64,000 nt of DNA from Alkalibacterium sp. AK22 (GCF_000585255.1 NZ_JANL01000014.1:1-64000), one strand, 5' to 3'; shown: positions 19,200 to 27,928, numbered from the stretch's first letter. The notes: generated by a model not told the origin, from the letters alone. Program-made: numbers and translations.

Positions 19200-20066
19200 T
19201 TAGCATTTTTTTCGTTTATGCTGAATAGCCTTTCTGACTTTATCCAGTGAATCTGCTCCCTGTTTATCCAAAGTCATCATAAGAGTGACAAAAAGAGCAT
19301 CTAAAATACTCAACTGAGCGATTCGGGAAGCGAGGGCTTCGGAACGAAAGTCGGTCTCTTCCGACAAAGTATAAAGAGGGATGTCTACGGCTTGGCTGAG
19401 AGAAGACTGGGTAAAGCCGGTAATGCCTATAGTTGAAACCTTGTTCTCACGGACGATATCGAGAACATCCAAAATGTCTTTTGACTGGCCTGTATGGGAA
19501 ATAAGGATAGCAACGTCGCCTTCCTTCAGCTGAGAAGCCGACATCAGCTGCATGTGCCCATCGATTTGAACATTGACGGAAAGGCCGGTACGGATAAACT
19601 TGTGGTAGCCGTCCAGAGCAATAACATTGGATCCGCCAAAGCCAAAAAATTCGATCCGACTAGCCTGGCTGAGTGCCTCGGCAGCTGCGCAAAAATCTTT
19701 TTCATCGATGACGGTCAGGGTGTCTTCCAGTGTCTTGATATTGAAATGAAACACTTTTTCTAGAATTGTCTTTTCATCGTCATCTGCCTGGATCATATCA
19801 TGAATATCACCGCTCAGCTGTGCTTTCTCTGCTGCCAGAGATATTTTAAGGTCCTGGTATCCAGTATATCCGAGCCTTTTGCAGAAACGAAAGACGGTCG
19901 AATCAGCAATAGCCAGCTCGTCGGCTATCTGATTGATGGTGCCGCGGATAATGCGTTCCGGCTGTTTCAGAATATATTCCGCTATGAGATGTTCTTTCTC
20001 ACTCATGGAGGAATTCAGCAGGCGGACCCGTATCTTAAAAGGCTTGCCCTCTAGTGATTTACTCAA
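19200..20066 (-). CDS. RpiR-family regulator of the gluconate operon
   Basis: A 288-residue repressor or activator with an N-terminal HTH (INQIADELAIADSTVFRFCKRLGYTGYQ) and a C-terminal SIS domain (FFGFGGSN...ILISHTGQSKD), which probably senses 6-phosphogluconate or a related sugar acid phosphate. It diverges from gnd-gntP-gntK, the usual arrangement for a local regulator. The start TTG 20066 is preferred over the GTG at 20075 because AGAGGTGA lies correctly upstream of the TTG but overlaps the GTG. Two short GAAA-N4-TTTC palindromes in the intergenic region are candidate binding sites. Confidence 0.87.
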   Translation of the reverse strand: MSKSLEGKPFKIRVRLLNSSMSEKEHLIAEYILKQPERIIRGTINQIADELAIADSTVFRFCKRLGYTGYQDLKISLAAEKAQLSGDIHDMIQADDDEKTILEKVFHFNIKTLEDTLTVIDEKDFCAAAEALSQASRIEFFGFGGSNVIALDGYHKFIRTGLSVNVQIDGHMQLMSASQLKEGDVAILISHTGQSKDILDVLDIVRENKVSTIGITGFTQSSLSQAVDIPLYTLSEETDFRSEALASRIAQLSILDALFVTLMMTLDKQGADSLDKVRKAIQHKRKKC

Positions 20067-20126
20067 ATTTTTCACCTCTTCTGTAGATTGCTCATACTCA
20101 CAGTATAAAAGGTAAAAGCAAAAAAA

Positions 20127-20138
20127 GAAATAATTTTC
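20127..20138. promoter_or_regulatory. Candidate RpiR operator 1 (gnt)
   Basis: GAAATAATTTTC, a near-palindrome of the GAAA-N4-TTTC form, lies just upstream of the gnt promoter. It is nearly the reverse complement of the site at 20187-20198. Confidence 0.5.
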
Positions 20139-20139
20139 T

Positions 20140-20177
20140 TTAAAGCGCTTGCAAAAAATAAAATTCTTTTATATAAT
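20140..20177 (+). promoter_or_regulatory. gnt operon promoter overlapped by a cre site
   Basis: -35 TTGCAA (20149-20154), 17-base spacer and -10 TATAAT (20172-20177). The cre-like site TTAAAGCGCTTGCA (20140-20153, 12 of 14 matches to TGWAANCGNTNWCA) overlaps the -35 box, a position suited to CcpA repression. Confidence 0.8.
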
Positions 20178-20186
20178 TCAACTATC

Positions 20187-20198
20187 GAAAATAATTTC
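20187..20198. promoter_or_regulatory. Candidate RpiR operator 2 (gnt)
   Basis: GAAAATAATTTC lies just downstream of the expected transcription start (near 20184), where a bound repressor would block elongation or initiation. Confidence 0.5.
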
Positions 20199-20213
20199 AC
20201 GGAGGAGATCAAA

Positions 20214-21110
20214 ATGAAACTGGGAATATGCGGCTTGGGGAAAATGGGACTCAATCTGGTAGATAATTTGATTAGAAATAACCATGAAGTCGTGGCCTAT
20301 GACATCGACGGCAGTCTGGTCGCTGCTGCAGAGTCACTGGGGGCGCAGGGCACCCATTCACTAGAAGAACTGACGGGAGCTTTTGAGGGTAAGAAAATCG
20401 TCTGGATGATGGTGCCTTCGGGAGAGATCACGCAAGGACTGCTGGAAGACTTGACGCCTCTCTTATCCGAAGGAGATGTGCTGATGGACGGGGGCAACGC
20501 CTTTTATAAAGATTCTATTCAAAGACACCGTACACTAAAAAGTAAGGGCATTCATTATGTGGATGTCGGGACTAGCGGTGGCATGGAAGGAGCCAGAGAC
20601 GGCGCCTGTACGATGGTCGGGGGAGACAAGGAAGTTGTTTCGGCTATCGAACAGATATTCAAGGATATATCGGTTACTAACGGCTACCTGTATACCGGTG
20701 AAGCTGGAAGTGGGCATTTTCTGAAAATGGTTCATAACGGCGTTGAATACGGCATGATGCAGGCGATCGGAGAAGGCTTTGATATTCTGGAAAAAAGTCC
20801 ATATGACTTTGATCATGAATCTGTGGCCCGTGTCTGGAACAACGGGTCAGTGATCCGGTCCTGGCTGATGGAACTGATGCAGGATGCGTTTTCCGCAGAT
20901 CCGAAACTAGACGATATCAGAGGCGTCGTTCATGCTTCAGGAGAAGGCAAGTGGACGGTAGAAACGGCTATGGAACTGGAGACAGCAGCACCTGTGATCG
21001 CCTTGTCTTTAATGATGCGTAACCGCTCGCTTGAATCAGATACATTCAGTGGCAAAGTCGTGGCTTCTTTAAGAAATCAGTTCGGTGGCCATGCAGTTGA
21101 AACGCACTAA
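20214..21110 (+). CDS. gnd: 6-phosphogluconate dehydrogenase, decarboxylating, short type
   Basis: Oxidatively decarboxylates 6-phosphogluconate to ribulose 5-phosphate. At 298 residues it belongs to the short (YqeC-like) form rather than the 470-residue form. It has the N-terminal Rossmann motif GLGKMG, the substrate region DGGNA, the signature VDVGTSGGMEGARDGACTM and the catalytic Lys in GHFLKMVHNG. Asp follows strand 2 (VVAYDIDG), favouring NAD. GGAGGAG lies seven bases before ATG 20214. It is first in the gluconate operon, followed by permease and kinase, so it consumes the kinase product. Confidence 0.93.
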   Translation: MKLGICGLGKMGLNLVDNLIRNNHEVVAYDIDGSLVAAAESLGAQGTHSLEELTGAFEGKKIVWMMVPSGEITQGLLEDLTPLLSEGDVLMDGGNAFYKDSIQRHRTLKSKGIHYVDVGTSGGMEGARDGACTMVGGDKEVVSAIEQIFKDISVTNGYLYTGEAGSGHFLKMVHNGVEYGMMQAIGEGFDILEKSPYDFDHESVARVWNNGSVIRSWLMELMQDAFSADPKLDDIRGVVHASGEGKWTVETAMELETAAPVIALSLMMRNRSLESDTFSGKVVASLRNQFGGHAVETH

Positions 21111-21137
21111 GATCTACTACAGGAGAGGATGAAAATT

Positions 21138-22481
21138 ATGTCAAATACAATGCTTATACTCGTTGCAGCTGCCGGTATAGCTTTGCTGCTGTTTCTGGTC
21201 ATTCGTGCCAAACTGCACGCTTTCGTAACCATCATGCTGGTCAGTCTGCTGGTCGGGGTCGGAACGGGGATGCCCTTAGATACAGTCATCGATTCAGTCC
21301 AGCGAGGAATGGGAGGCACCTTGGGGTTTGTGGCCATCGTGGTAGGCCTGGGTGCCATGTTCGGGAAAATGCTGGAAGTATCCGGAGGAGTCGAGCGGCT
21401 TGCAAGCTCACTGCTGGATAAATTTGGAGAAGATAAAGCCCAGTGGGCCTTCGGCATCGCGGGCTTTCTTGTAGCCATCCCGGTATTTTTTGATGTTGGC
21501 TTTATCATCCTCGTGCCGATCGTCTACGGTCTGCAGAAGAAAACGGGGCGATCACTCCTGTATTACGGTATTCCGCTACTTGCGGGCCTGGCCGTTACCC
21601 ATGCATATATTCCGCCGACTCCGGGACCGATTGCAGTAGCCGATTTGGTCGGTGCTGATCTCGGGTGGGTCATCCTGTTCGGTGCCATTGCAGGCTTGCC
21701 GTCCATGATCTTAGCGGGTCCTGTATTTGGACGTTATATCTCGAAAAAAGTACATATCGAGATTCCAGAATACATGAATTTTGAAGACAAGGAGTGGGAA
21801 AAAGAACTGCCGAGCTTTGGACTGGTTGCTTCGATTATTCTTGTGCCTTTGGCGCTGATATTGGCTAACACGTTATCCTCAGTAATTTTTGAAGCAGGCA
21901 GTCTGATTCGTCAAGTCACGATGTTTATCGGGAACCCGATTGTTGCTCTGCTGATTGCGACACTGATTACCTTCACGGTGCTGGGAACCAAGCGTGGCTA
22001 TTCAAGAAAAGATGTTCAGGACATCGCCACCAAGGCACTTGAGCCAGTAGGCATCATTATTCTGGTTACTGGGGCTGGTGGAGTTTTCAAAGAAATTCTC
22101 GTTGATTCTGGTGTAGCGGATATTTTAGGCCAGCAGATGGCTGCTTCGCCACTGCCGCCAATCCTACTGGCCTTCATGATTGCGGCCGTCGTGCGGATTG
22201 CTCAGGGATCAGCAACTGTAGCCATGGTCACAGCTGCCGGACTGATTGCTCCCGCGCTTCCAGCCATGGGAGTCGAGGGTCCCGGCCTGGCACTGATCGT
22301 GATTGCCATCGCGGGTGGCTCGACCGGCTTCTCTCATGTCAATGACTCTGGCTTCTGGCTGGTGTCCCGCTTCTTCGGCTTAAGTGAAAAAGACACACTG
22401 AAAACATGGACAATCATGGGATCGATCATCGGTTTTGTCGGTCTGGGGATGGCACTTCTGATGGGATTGTTTATTATCTAA
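21138..22481 (+). CDS. gntP: Gluconate permease (GntP family)
   Basis: A 447-residue inner-membrane proton/gluconate symporter with about 12 hydrophobic segments. Family features include VGLGAMFGKMLEVSGG near the N-terminus, PPTPGPIAVA in the middle and FSHVNDSGFW near the C-terminus. AGGAGAGG at 21121-21128 is nine bases before ATG 21138 but abuts the earlier in-frame ATG 21129, so 21138 is chosen. It lies between gnd and gntK. Confidence 0.93.
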   Translation: MSNTMLILVAAAGIALLLFLVIRAKLHAFVTIMLVSLLVGVGTGMPLDTVIDSVQRGMGGTLGFVAIVVGLGAMFGKMLEVSGGVERLASSLLDKFGEDKAQWAFGIAGFLVAIPVFFDVGFIILVPIVYGLQKKTGRSLLYYGIPLLAGLAVTHAYIPPTPGPIAVADLVGADLGWVILFGAIAGLPSMILAGPVFGRYISKKVHIEIPEYMNFEDKEWEKELPSFGLVASIILVPLALILANTLSSVIFEAGSLIRQVTMFIGNPIVALLIATLITFTVLGTKRGYSRKDVQDIATKALEPVGIIILVTGAGGVFKEILVDSGVADILGQQMAASPLPPILLAFMIAAVVRIAQGSATVAMVTAAGLIAPALPAMGVEGPGLALIVIAIAGGSTGFSHVNDSGFWLVSRFFGLSEKDTLKTWTIMGSIIGFVGLGMALLMGLFII

Positions 22482-22541
22482 AGATCGACTAAAGTAAAGA
22501 GGAAGCATGCACTGATTTTATGATAGGAAAGGGATGCACAT

Positions 22542-24074
22542 ATGGGCAAGTATTCTATGGGAGTCGATATCGGCACGACCAGCTGCAAGGCTGTGTTGTT
22601 CAAGGATGACGGAAGTATTTTATGTCAGTCAGCTGTTGAATATCCGATGCTGACGCCGGAACCGAAGGCGGCTGAGCAGGATCCGGAAGAACAGTTTGAA
22701 GCAGTAGTGGTGGCTGTCAGGGCGGTGATGGATCATCCGGCTGTAGAGGCAAAAGACATCAAGCTTGTGTCTTTCAGCGCTGCTATGCACAGTCTGATTG
22801 CACTGGACGCAGCGGGTAAGCCGCTGACCCGGTCAATCATCTGGGCTGACCAGCGAAGTGAGCCGCAGGCCCGAAAGATTAAAGAAGATAACGGACACCG
22901 GTTGTATGAAAAAACGGGGACGCCGATCCATCCGATGTCACCTCTGTGCAAGCTGGTCTGGCTGAGAGAGGAAAAGCCGGAGCTGTTCAGACAAGCGCAC
23001 CGCTTCATCGGTATCAAGGAGTACGTTTTTTACCGCCTGTTCAATAACTATGTTGTAGACTACTCCATCGCTTCGGCGACCGGCCTTTTTAACATGTATG
23101 ACCTTTCCTGGGACCAAGAGGCACTGGAAACAGCCGGGATCACTTCCGGCCAGTTATCCGAAATTGTCCCCACAACCGAGGTGTTTACAGGACTGAATAC
23201 CCTGATGGCTGAGAGAATGGGGCTCGATCCTCAGACACCCTTTGTTATCGGGGCCAATGACGGCTGTCTGGCTAATTTGGGAGTCAATGCAATCGATAAA
23301 GGGGTCGTAGCTGTGACAATCGGCACCAGTGGGGCGATTCGAACCGTGACTGACAAGCCGGTCACGGATCCTAAAGGGCGGATCTTCTGCTATGCCCTGA
23401 CCGACAAGCACTGGGTGATTGGTGGTCCGGTCAATAACGGGGGGATGATCTTCAGGTGGCTGAGAGATGAGCTTTGTGCTGAAGAAATGGCTCAGGCAGA
23501 GGCGGAAGGACGGGACAGCTATGATGTGATCACGGAAAAGATCGCGCAGGTTAAGGCGGGTTCCAACGGTCTGCTTTTCCATCCCTACTTGTCTGGTGAA
23601 CGGGCACCTTCCTGGAATGCCAATGCCAGAGGCTCCTTTTTCGGACTGGCCTTGGATCACAAAAAAGAGCATATGATGCGGGCTGTGCTTGAAGGCATCA
23701 ACTTGAACTTGTACATGGTCCTTTTGGCGCTGGAAGAAATCATCGGTCTGCCTGAACGTGTCCACGGTACAGGAGGCTTTGCCCATTCACCTGTCTGGAG
23801 GCAGATGCTGGCGGATATTTTCGATCAGGAAGTCCATATTCCTGAAACAGTGGAAAGTGCCTGTTTGGGAGCAGCTGTTCTGGGACGCTATGCCATCAAA
23901 GATATCGATGAGCTGACCGAAATTCGCCAGATGGTCAGCACCAAGGAGATAAACCGTCCGCAGAAAGAGAATGTAGCAGTGTATGAGCAGCTGATGCCTC
24001 TATATATCAGGCTAAGCCGGCTCTTTGAACAGGAATACGAAGCGATTACGACTTTCCAGCAAAAGTACAAATGA
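22542..24074 (+). CDS. gntK: Gluconokinase (FGGY family)
   Basis: Phosphorylates gluconate to 6-phosphogluconate with ATP. The 510-residue protein starts with the FGGY phosphate-1 motif GVDIGTTSCK, has the sugar-binding region SFSAAMHSLIALD...WADQR, and the C-terminal ATP motif VHGTGGFAHSPVWRQMLAD. These fit Gram-positive GntK rather than xylulose or glycerol kinase, and the neighbours gntP and gnd agree. It is the last gene of the operon, with a terminator 10 bp after the stop. Confidence 0.92.
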   Translation: MGKYSMGVDIGTTSCKAVLFKDDGSILCQSAVEYPMLTPEPKAAEQDPEEQFEAVVVAVRAVMDHPAVEAKDIKLVSFSAAMHSLIALDAAGKPLTRSIIWADQRSEPQARKIKEDNGHRLYEKTGTPIHPMSPLCKLVWLREEKPELFRQAHRFIGIKEYVFYRLFNNYVVDYSIASATGLFNMYDLSWDQEALETAGITSGQLSEIVPTTEVFTGLNTLMAERMGLDPQTPFVIGANDGCLANLGVNAIDKGVVAVTIGTSGAIRTVTDKPVTDPKGRIFCYALTDKHWVIGGPVNNGGMIFRWLRDELCAEEMAQAEAEGRDSYDVITEKIAQVKAGSNGLLFHPYLSGERAPSWNANARGSFFGLALDHKKEHMMRAVLEGINLNLYMVLLALEEIIGLPERVHGTGGFAHSPVWRQMLADIFDQEVHIPETVESACLGAAVLGRYAIKDIDELTEIRQMVSTKEINRPQKENVAVYEQLMPLYIRLSRLFEQEYEAITTFQQKYK

Positions 24075-24083
24075 TGTATAAAT

Positions 24084-24123
24084 CAACGTTCCAGTCAGCC
24101 TGACGCTGGCTGGAACGTTTTTG
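24084..24123 (+). terminator. Terminator of the gluconate operon
   Basis: AACGTTCCAG (24084-24093) pairs with CTGGAACGTT (24110-24119), with further inner pairing, followed by TTTTTG. Confidence 0.85.
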
Positions 24124-24144
24124 TCTGCTGTAATTTAATTTTTT

Positions 24145-24174
24145 TTGCACGACCGTGCATGCTGAATGTATATA
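24145..24174 (+). promoter_or_regulatory. Distal candidate promoter upstream of the second ABC operon
   Basis: -35 TTGCAC (24145-24150), 18-base spacer and TATATA (24169-24174). The -35 overlaps a palindrome TGCACG-AC-CGTGCA (24146-24159), a possible operator. Confidence 0.45.
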
Positions 24175-24196
24175 AAAGAAAGAGCCGCCTAGGGAG

Positions 24197-24251
24197 AAGG
24201 AAGGGTTCCTTGAAGAGGAGACAAGGGCTGCTGTTTAGGGTTTTAAACAGC
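24197..24251. repeat. Two small hairpins in the leader of the second ABC operon
   Basis: AAGGAA/TTCCTT (24197-24211, 3-base loop) and GCTGTTTA/TAAACAGC (24230-24251, 6-base loop). The first could hide a purine-rich ribosome site. Confidence 0.6.
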
Positions 24252-24299
24252 TACTGGCTGTCAGTGAAAAACAAAGTAAAAATGGCACAGTTTATTTGA
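24210..24299 (+). CDS. Possible 29-residue cationic peptide (doubtful)
   Basis: A TTG-initiated frame encodes a peptide starting MKRRQGLLFRVL and ending MAQFI, with seven Lys/Arg and mixed hydrophobic residues. AAGGAAGGG lies just upstream, but it is in a hairpin that also covers the first bases of the start codon. The frame ends inside the cre-like site at 24297-24310. No homologue is recognised; chance is quite possible. Confidence 0.2.
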   Translation: MKRRQGLLFRVLNSYWLSVKNKVKMAQFI

Positions 24300-24328
24300 A
24301 AGCGCAGTCATTTGTATACAGTTATAAT
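24297..24328 (+). promoter_or_regulatory. cre site and -10 box before the second ABC operon
   Basis: TGAAAGCGCAGTCA (24297-24310) matches TGWAANCGNTNWCA at 13 of 14 positions. TATAAT lies at 24323-24328, so the cre would cover the -35 region of this candidate promoter, whose own -35 hexamer is poor. Confidence 0.6.
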
Positions 24329-24377
24329 ACACATAAACCCTTTTTTAAACAAAAAAGCCCCTTTTTTATAAAATATA

Positions 24378-24406
24378 TTGCATAAATATTTTATAAATGA
24401 TATCAT
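24378..24406 (+). promoter_or_regulatory. Proximal promoter of the second ABC operon
   Basis: -35 TTGCAT (24378-24383), 17-base spacer and -10 TATCAT (24401-24406). The expected start of transcription is about 30 bases before the ATG and just ahead of the AAAAAGGAG ribosome site. Confidence 0.7.
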
Positions 24407-24443
24407 TCTCCTCAAGTGATAAAAGAAAAAGGAGAAAAGGGAT

Positions 24444-25922
24444 ATGAAAAAAAGATTAATAGGATTTATTACACTATTATTAATGCTGACTGGACTAGGC
24501 CTGGCACCGGATCAGGCTAATGCTGAAGACGGTTCAGCTCTGCAGAGAATACAGGACGCAGGGGTCCTGGTTGTGGGGACGAGTGCAGACTTTCCGCCGT
24601 TTGAATTTTATGCGGTCGTTGATGGGGAGCGTCGGGTTGTCGGGATGGATATCATGATTGCCGAGCAGATTGCTGATGACTTGGGCGTCGAGCTACAGAT
24701 ACAAGATATCGGTTTTGACAGTCTGCTTCCGGCTCTGGAAGCCAGAAATGTGGATGTCGTGATTGCCGGGATGACTCCGACGGCTGAGCGCCGAAGAAGT
24801 GTTGATTTTTCTGATATTTATTTTGAAACCTTTCAGAATCTGATGGTCCGAGCAGAGGATCAGGAAGTGTTTGACTCAATCGAATCACTGAGAGGTCAGC
24901 GCATTGGCGTCCAGTCGGGCTCTCTGCAGGAAGGGCTAGCCGAACAGATTCCGGATGCTGAAATCATGAGCCTGACGGATTTAAGTGACTTGCTTTTGGC
25001 ACTGAGAACCAACCGAATTGATGCCATGGTCATGCAGGGGCCGAACGCGGAAGCCCATGCCGGTCATGATGATTCGCTGCATACCTTTGTCGGCGACTTT
25101 GATCTGGAAGATGATGATGCTGGATCCGCAATTGCTTTCAGACAGGGAGAGGATTCACTTGTCGAAGCGGTGAATGAAACATTGAGTTATATTGCTGAAG
25201 AAAATTTGACTGAAGAATTTCTGGCTGTAGCGGGTGAATACATGGCTCAGGCTGAACTGGATGAAGAGGGAGAAGAGATTGAAGAAAGCTTTATTTCCAG
25301 CTACTGGGAGTATTTCAGAGATGGAACCTTGATCACTTTGCTGATTTCTGCCTCGGCTGTCTTTTTCGGATTGGTGCTTGGGTCGCTGCTGGCTCTGATG
25401 CGTTTGTCCAATAAATTCCTGATCAGACCGCTAGCTACGGCTTACATTGAATTTGTCCGCGGTACACCGCTTCTGATTCAGGTCATGTTCATCTACTTTG
25501 CTTCAGGGATGCTCTTCAACCTTCCTGCGCTGACTGCCGGAATCATTGCGGTTTCCTTGAATTCAGGGGCCTATATCGCTGAAATCATCCGAGGAGGCAT
25601 CAACTCGGTCAACACGGGTCAGGAAGAAGCCTCCAGAAGCCTGGGGATGAGCAAGAAACAGGCTATGCGCTATATTATTTTCCCGCAGGCCTTGAAAAAC
25701 ATCTGGCCGGCATTGGGGAATGAGTTTATTACTATCATCAAGGAATCATCCATTGTTTCCGTCATCGGTGTGGGAGAACTGATTTTCCAGACACGAGTGG
25801 TCCGTTCCATTTCTTTCCAAGGCATTCTGCCGCTCTTTGTCACGATGCTGATTTACTTCGCTTTGACCTTCTCACTGACGAAGCTACTGAATTACTATGA
25901 GGGGAGCATGAACCATGATTAA
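24444..25922 (+). CDS. Fused amino acid-binding protein and ABC permease
   Basis: A 492-residue protein that combines two subunits of a polar amino acid importer. A signal peptide (about 1-27, ending ANA-ED) leads to a family 3 binding domain (about 30-270, starting [16 protein letters not shown]). A very acidic linker ends near 283, and a HisMQ-type permease domain (about 285-492) carries the EAA loop [19 protein letters not shown]. This fusion is common in lactic acid bacteria (GlnP-type). The ATPase gene overlaps its end by 8 bp. The GTPLLIQ motif and fused layout suggest Gln/Glu or Arg, but the ligand is not certain. Confidence 0.9.
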   Translation: MKKRLIGFITLLLMLTGLGLAPDQANAEDGSALQRIQDAGVLVVGTSADFPPFEFYAVVDGERRVVGMDIMIAEQIADDLGVELQIQDIGFDSLLPALEARNVDVVIAGMTPTAERRRSVDFSDIYFETFQNLMVRAEDQEVFDSIESLRGQRIGVQSGSLQEGLAEQIPDAEIMSLTDLSDLLLALRTNRIDAMVMQGPNAEAHAGHDDSLHTFVGDFDLEDDDAGSAIAFRQGEDSLVEAVNETLSYIAEENLTEEFLAVAGEYMAQAELDEEGEEIEESFISSYWEYFRDGTLITLLISASAVFFGLVLGSLLALMRLSNKFLIRPLATAYIEFVRGTPLLIQVMFIYFASGMLFNLPALTAGIIAVSLNSGAYIAEIIRGGINSVNTGQEEASRSLGMSKKQAMRYIIFPQALKNIWPALGNEFITIIKESSIVSVIGVGELIFQTRVVRSISFQGILPLFVTMLIYFALTFSLTKLLNYYEGSMNHD

Positions 25923-26640
25923 AGTGAACCATTTAAAAAAATCCTTCGGTAAAAATGAGGTACTGAAAGATATCAATGAAGAATTCAATCAGGGAGAGGT
26001 CGTCGTCGTCATCGGCCCGTCCGGTTCAGGGAAATCTACTTTTCTGCGCTGCCTGAACCTGCTTGAAGAGCCGTCGGATGGGGAAATTGTATTTGAAGGC
26101 ACACCGCTGACCGGTTTGAAAGAAAAAGAGCTGAACCAGCTGCGTCAGAAAATGGGAATGGTATTCCAGCAGTTCAACCTGTTCCCGCATAAGACAGCCA
26201 AAGAAAACCTGACGATTGCTCCGGTCAAATCCAAGGGAGTAAACGTCAATGAAGCCAATCATAAGGCATCTCAGCTCCTGCAGCAGGTCGGCCTAGGAGA
26301 TAAAGAAGAGGCATACCCAGCCAATCTGTCCGGGGGGCAGCAGCAGCGTGTGGCGATTGCTAGAGCGCTGGCAATGAAGCCGGATGTCATGCTCTTTGAT
26401 GAGCCCACTTCCGCCCTTGACCCGGAAATGGTCGGAGAAGTCCTGAAAGTCATGAAAGATCTGGCTCAGTCCGGAATGACTATGGTTGTTGTGACTCATG
26501 AAATGGGCTTTGCCCGTGAAGTGGCCGACCGTGTCCTCTTTATGGATAACGGCTCCATCGTCGAGCAGGGGACGCCGGAGGAAATCTTCTCCAATCCGAA
26601 AAACGAACGTACTCAGGACTTCCTTTCCAAAGTGCTGTAA
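25915..26640 (+). CDS. Amino acid ABC transporter ATP-binding protein (GlnQ type)
   Basis: A 241-residue ATPase partner of the preceding fused protein. Walker [11 protein letters not shown]-loop [12 protein letters not shown], signature LSGGQQQR, Walker [14 protein letters not shown] and switch His VTHEMG are all intact. ATG 25915 lies inside the end of the upstream gene, so translation is coupled. It is clearly related to the ATPase at 12994-13737. Confidence 0.93.
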   Translation: MIKVNHLKKSFGKNEVLKDINEEFNQGEVVVVIGPSGSGKSTFLRCLNLLEEPSDGEIVFEGTPLTGLKEKELNQLRQKMGMVFQQFNLFPHKTAKENLTIAPVKSKGVNVNEANHKASQLLQQVGLGDKEEAYPANLSGGQQQRVAIARALAMKPDVMLFDEPTSALDPEMVGEVLKVMKDLAQSGMTMVVVTHEMGFAREVADRVLFMDNGSIVEQGTPEEIFSNPKNERTQDFLSKVL

Positions 26641-26648
26641 TAGAAGAG

Positions 26649-26681
26649 GTGGCTATCCCAATTTGGGTAGCCACTTTTTTT
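26649..26681 (+). terminator. Terminator of the second ABC operon
   Basis: GTGGCTA (26649-26655) pairs with TAGCCAC (26668-26674), with inner CCCA/TGGG pairs, followed by seven Ts. Confidence 0.88.
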
Positions 26682-26783
26682 AATGCAATAATTTATCCAA
26701 TCTAAAGCCACTGATGAATATGTTACGTCATACGACTTCTTATCAACCTTACTCTCGATAGAGTTTAGAAGGACTATGATGAA

Positions 26784-26808
26784 TGAACTACACCGTGCGT
26801 GTAGTTCA
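26784..26808. repeat. 10-bp perfect inverted repeat of a recurring TGAACTACA element
   Basis: TGAACTACAC (26784-26793) pairs exactly with GTGTAGTTCA (26799-26808) over a 5-base loop. Near copies occur at 26825-26833 (TGAACTGCA) and 26876-26884 (TGAACTACA). No T-run follows. Confidence 0.7.
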
Positions 26809-27049
26809 GCCCACTTTAAAAAACTGAACTGCATCCTGGCAGTGAAACAACGGCATATTGTTTAGTTTAGAAATCTGAACTACATTATTTTAGCTGTTTG
26901 GTTGAGTTCAGCGATACATAAACAAATCTACTATACCAACGGGCGAGTTTAGTTTTATGTAGCGACATATGTTGATGAAAAAGACAAGTAGTTCGTTATT
27001 TTATAAAAACACAACACTTATAATCATGATTATTTAAAAACAAGACCAT

Positions 27050-27062
27050 AAATACGAACATT
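27050..27062 (+). promoter_or_regulatory. PurBox-like site, distal
   Basis: AAATACGAACATT matches the PurR box AWWWCCGAACWWT at 12 of 13 positions. It is centred about 77 bp upstream of the start expected from the promoter at 27098-27126, close to the position reported for PurR-activated lactococcal promoters. Confidence 0.6.
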
Positions 27063-27097
27063 AAGCGATTAGAATAATTTGATATTCATCAAAAAGG

Positions 27098-27126
27098 TTG
27101 ACTCGTTCATGTAGTTTAATTAAGAT
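27098..27126 (+). promoter_or_regulatory. Candidate purC operon promoter
   Basis: -35 TTGACT (27098-27103), 17-base spacer and -10 TAAGAT (27121-27126). It would give a leader of roughly 75 bases before the purC ribosome site. Confidence 0.55.
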
Positions 27127-27170
27127 GAAGACACAGTTATAAGTGAACGATATATCGGATAAGCAATTTT

Positions 27171-27183
27171 AATGTTCGGTTTT
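27171..27183 (-). promoter_or_regulatory. PurBox, proximal, inverted
   Basis: The minus strand reads AAAACCGAACATT, matching all 13 positions of AWWWCCGAACWWT. A degenerate direct copy (27139-27151, 10 of 13) lies 19 bases upstream in opposite orientation, resembling the paired PurBox layout of Bacillus pur operators. Confidence 0.75.
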
Positions 27184-27208
27184 GTATAAAATAAGGAGGC
27201 ACCAACTA

Positions 27209-27928
27209 GTGATAAAAGGTCAGTTATTATATGAAGGCAAGGCGAAAGCGTTATATACTACCAGCGACAAGGACCAGCTTTGGGTGGAGTACAAGGATCA
27301 GGCGACAGCCGGAAATGGCGAAAGAAAAGAAACGATCGCCGGTAAAGGTCAGTTGAATAATCAGATTACTAGTACGGTTTTCGAGTATTTATTGTCTGAA
27401 GGCATACCGAGTCATTTCGTCAAGAAACTGTCCGATACTGAACAAGTCATAAAAAAAGTCGATATGTTCAGCCTGGAAGTAGTTGTGAGAAACGTCACAG
27501 CCGGAAGCTTTTCCAGACGCCTGGGGGTTGAAGAAGGAACTCAGCTTGATTTTCCTGTAGTCGAGTTTTACCTGAAAGAAGATGAGCTGAACGATCCTTT
27601 TATCAATGAAGACCATATAAAAGTGCTGAAGTTGGCAACTGATTCGGAAGTGTCTGAACTGAAGGAGAAAGCGCTGGAAGTGAACGGAGCGCTCAAGAAA
27701 CTGTTTGATTCAATTGGCATCACACTCATTGACTTCAAGCTGGAATTTGGCAAAGACAGTGAAGGGGCCATCCTTTTGGCAGATGAAATTTCACCGGATA
27801 CATGCCGCTTATGGGAAAAAAACACGAACAATCGTCTGGACAAGGATGTATTCAGACAACAAACTGGAGACATTGTTCCAGTCTATCAGGAAGTATTGAA
27901 TCGACTGACACCATCACACGCGAGATAA
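27209..27928 (+). CDS. purC: Phosphoribosylaminoimidazole-succinocarboxamide synthase
   Basis: Joins CAIR and aspartate with ATP to form SAICAR. The 239-residue protein opens with LLYEGKAKALY and has ATAGNGERKETIAGKG, the RNVTAGSF signature and the SPDTCRLW segment near the end, all standard for PurC. The GTG at 27209 is used because AAGGAGG lies nine bases upstream; an earlier in-frame TTG (27182) falls inside the PurBox. It is the first of twelve purine genes on the same strand, with purS 17 bp downstream. Confidence 0.95.
   Translation: MIKGQLLYEGKAKALYTTSDKDQLWVEYKDQATAGNGERKETIAGKGQLNNQITSTVFEYLLSEGIPSHFVKKLSDTEQVIKKVDMFSLEVVVRNVTAGSFSRRLGVEEGTQLDFPVVEFYLKEDELNDPFINEDHIKVLKLATDSEVSELKEKALEVNGALKKLFDSIGITLIDFKLEFGKDSEGAILLADEISPDTCRLWEKNTNNRLDKDVFRQQTGDIVPVYQEVLNRLTPSHAR

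Larger units (their letters stand above)
26682..27097. other. AT-rich region upstream of the purine operon
   Basis: No gene is seen. The left part (26784-26911) repeats a TGAACTACA-like element in both orientations. The right part holds a PurBox-like site at 27050-27062. The rest is plain AT-rich DNA. Confidence 0.5.

Noticed and set aside
27185-27190. TATAAA box just before purC
   Set aside because: Transcription from it would start inside the purC ribosome site; the upstream TTGACT/TAAGAT pair is a better promoter.
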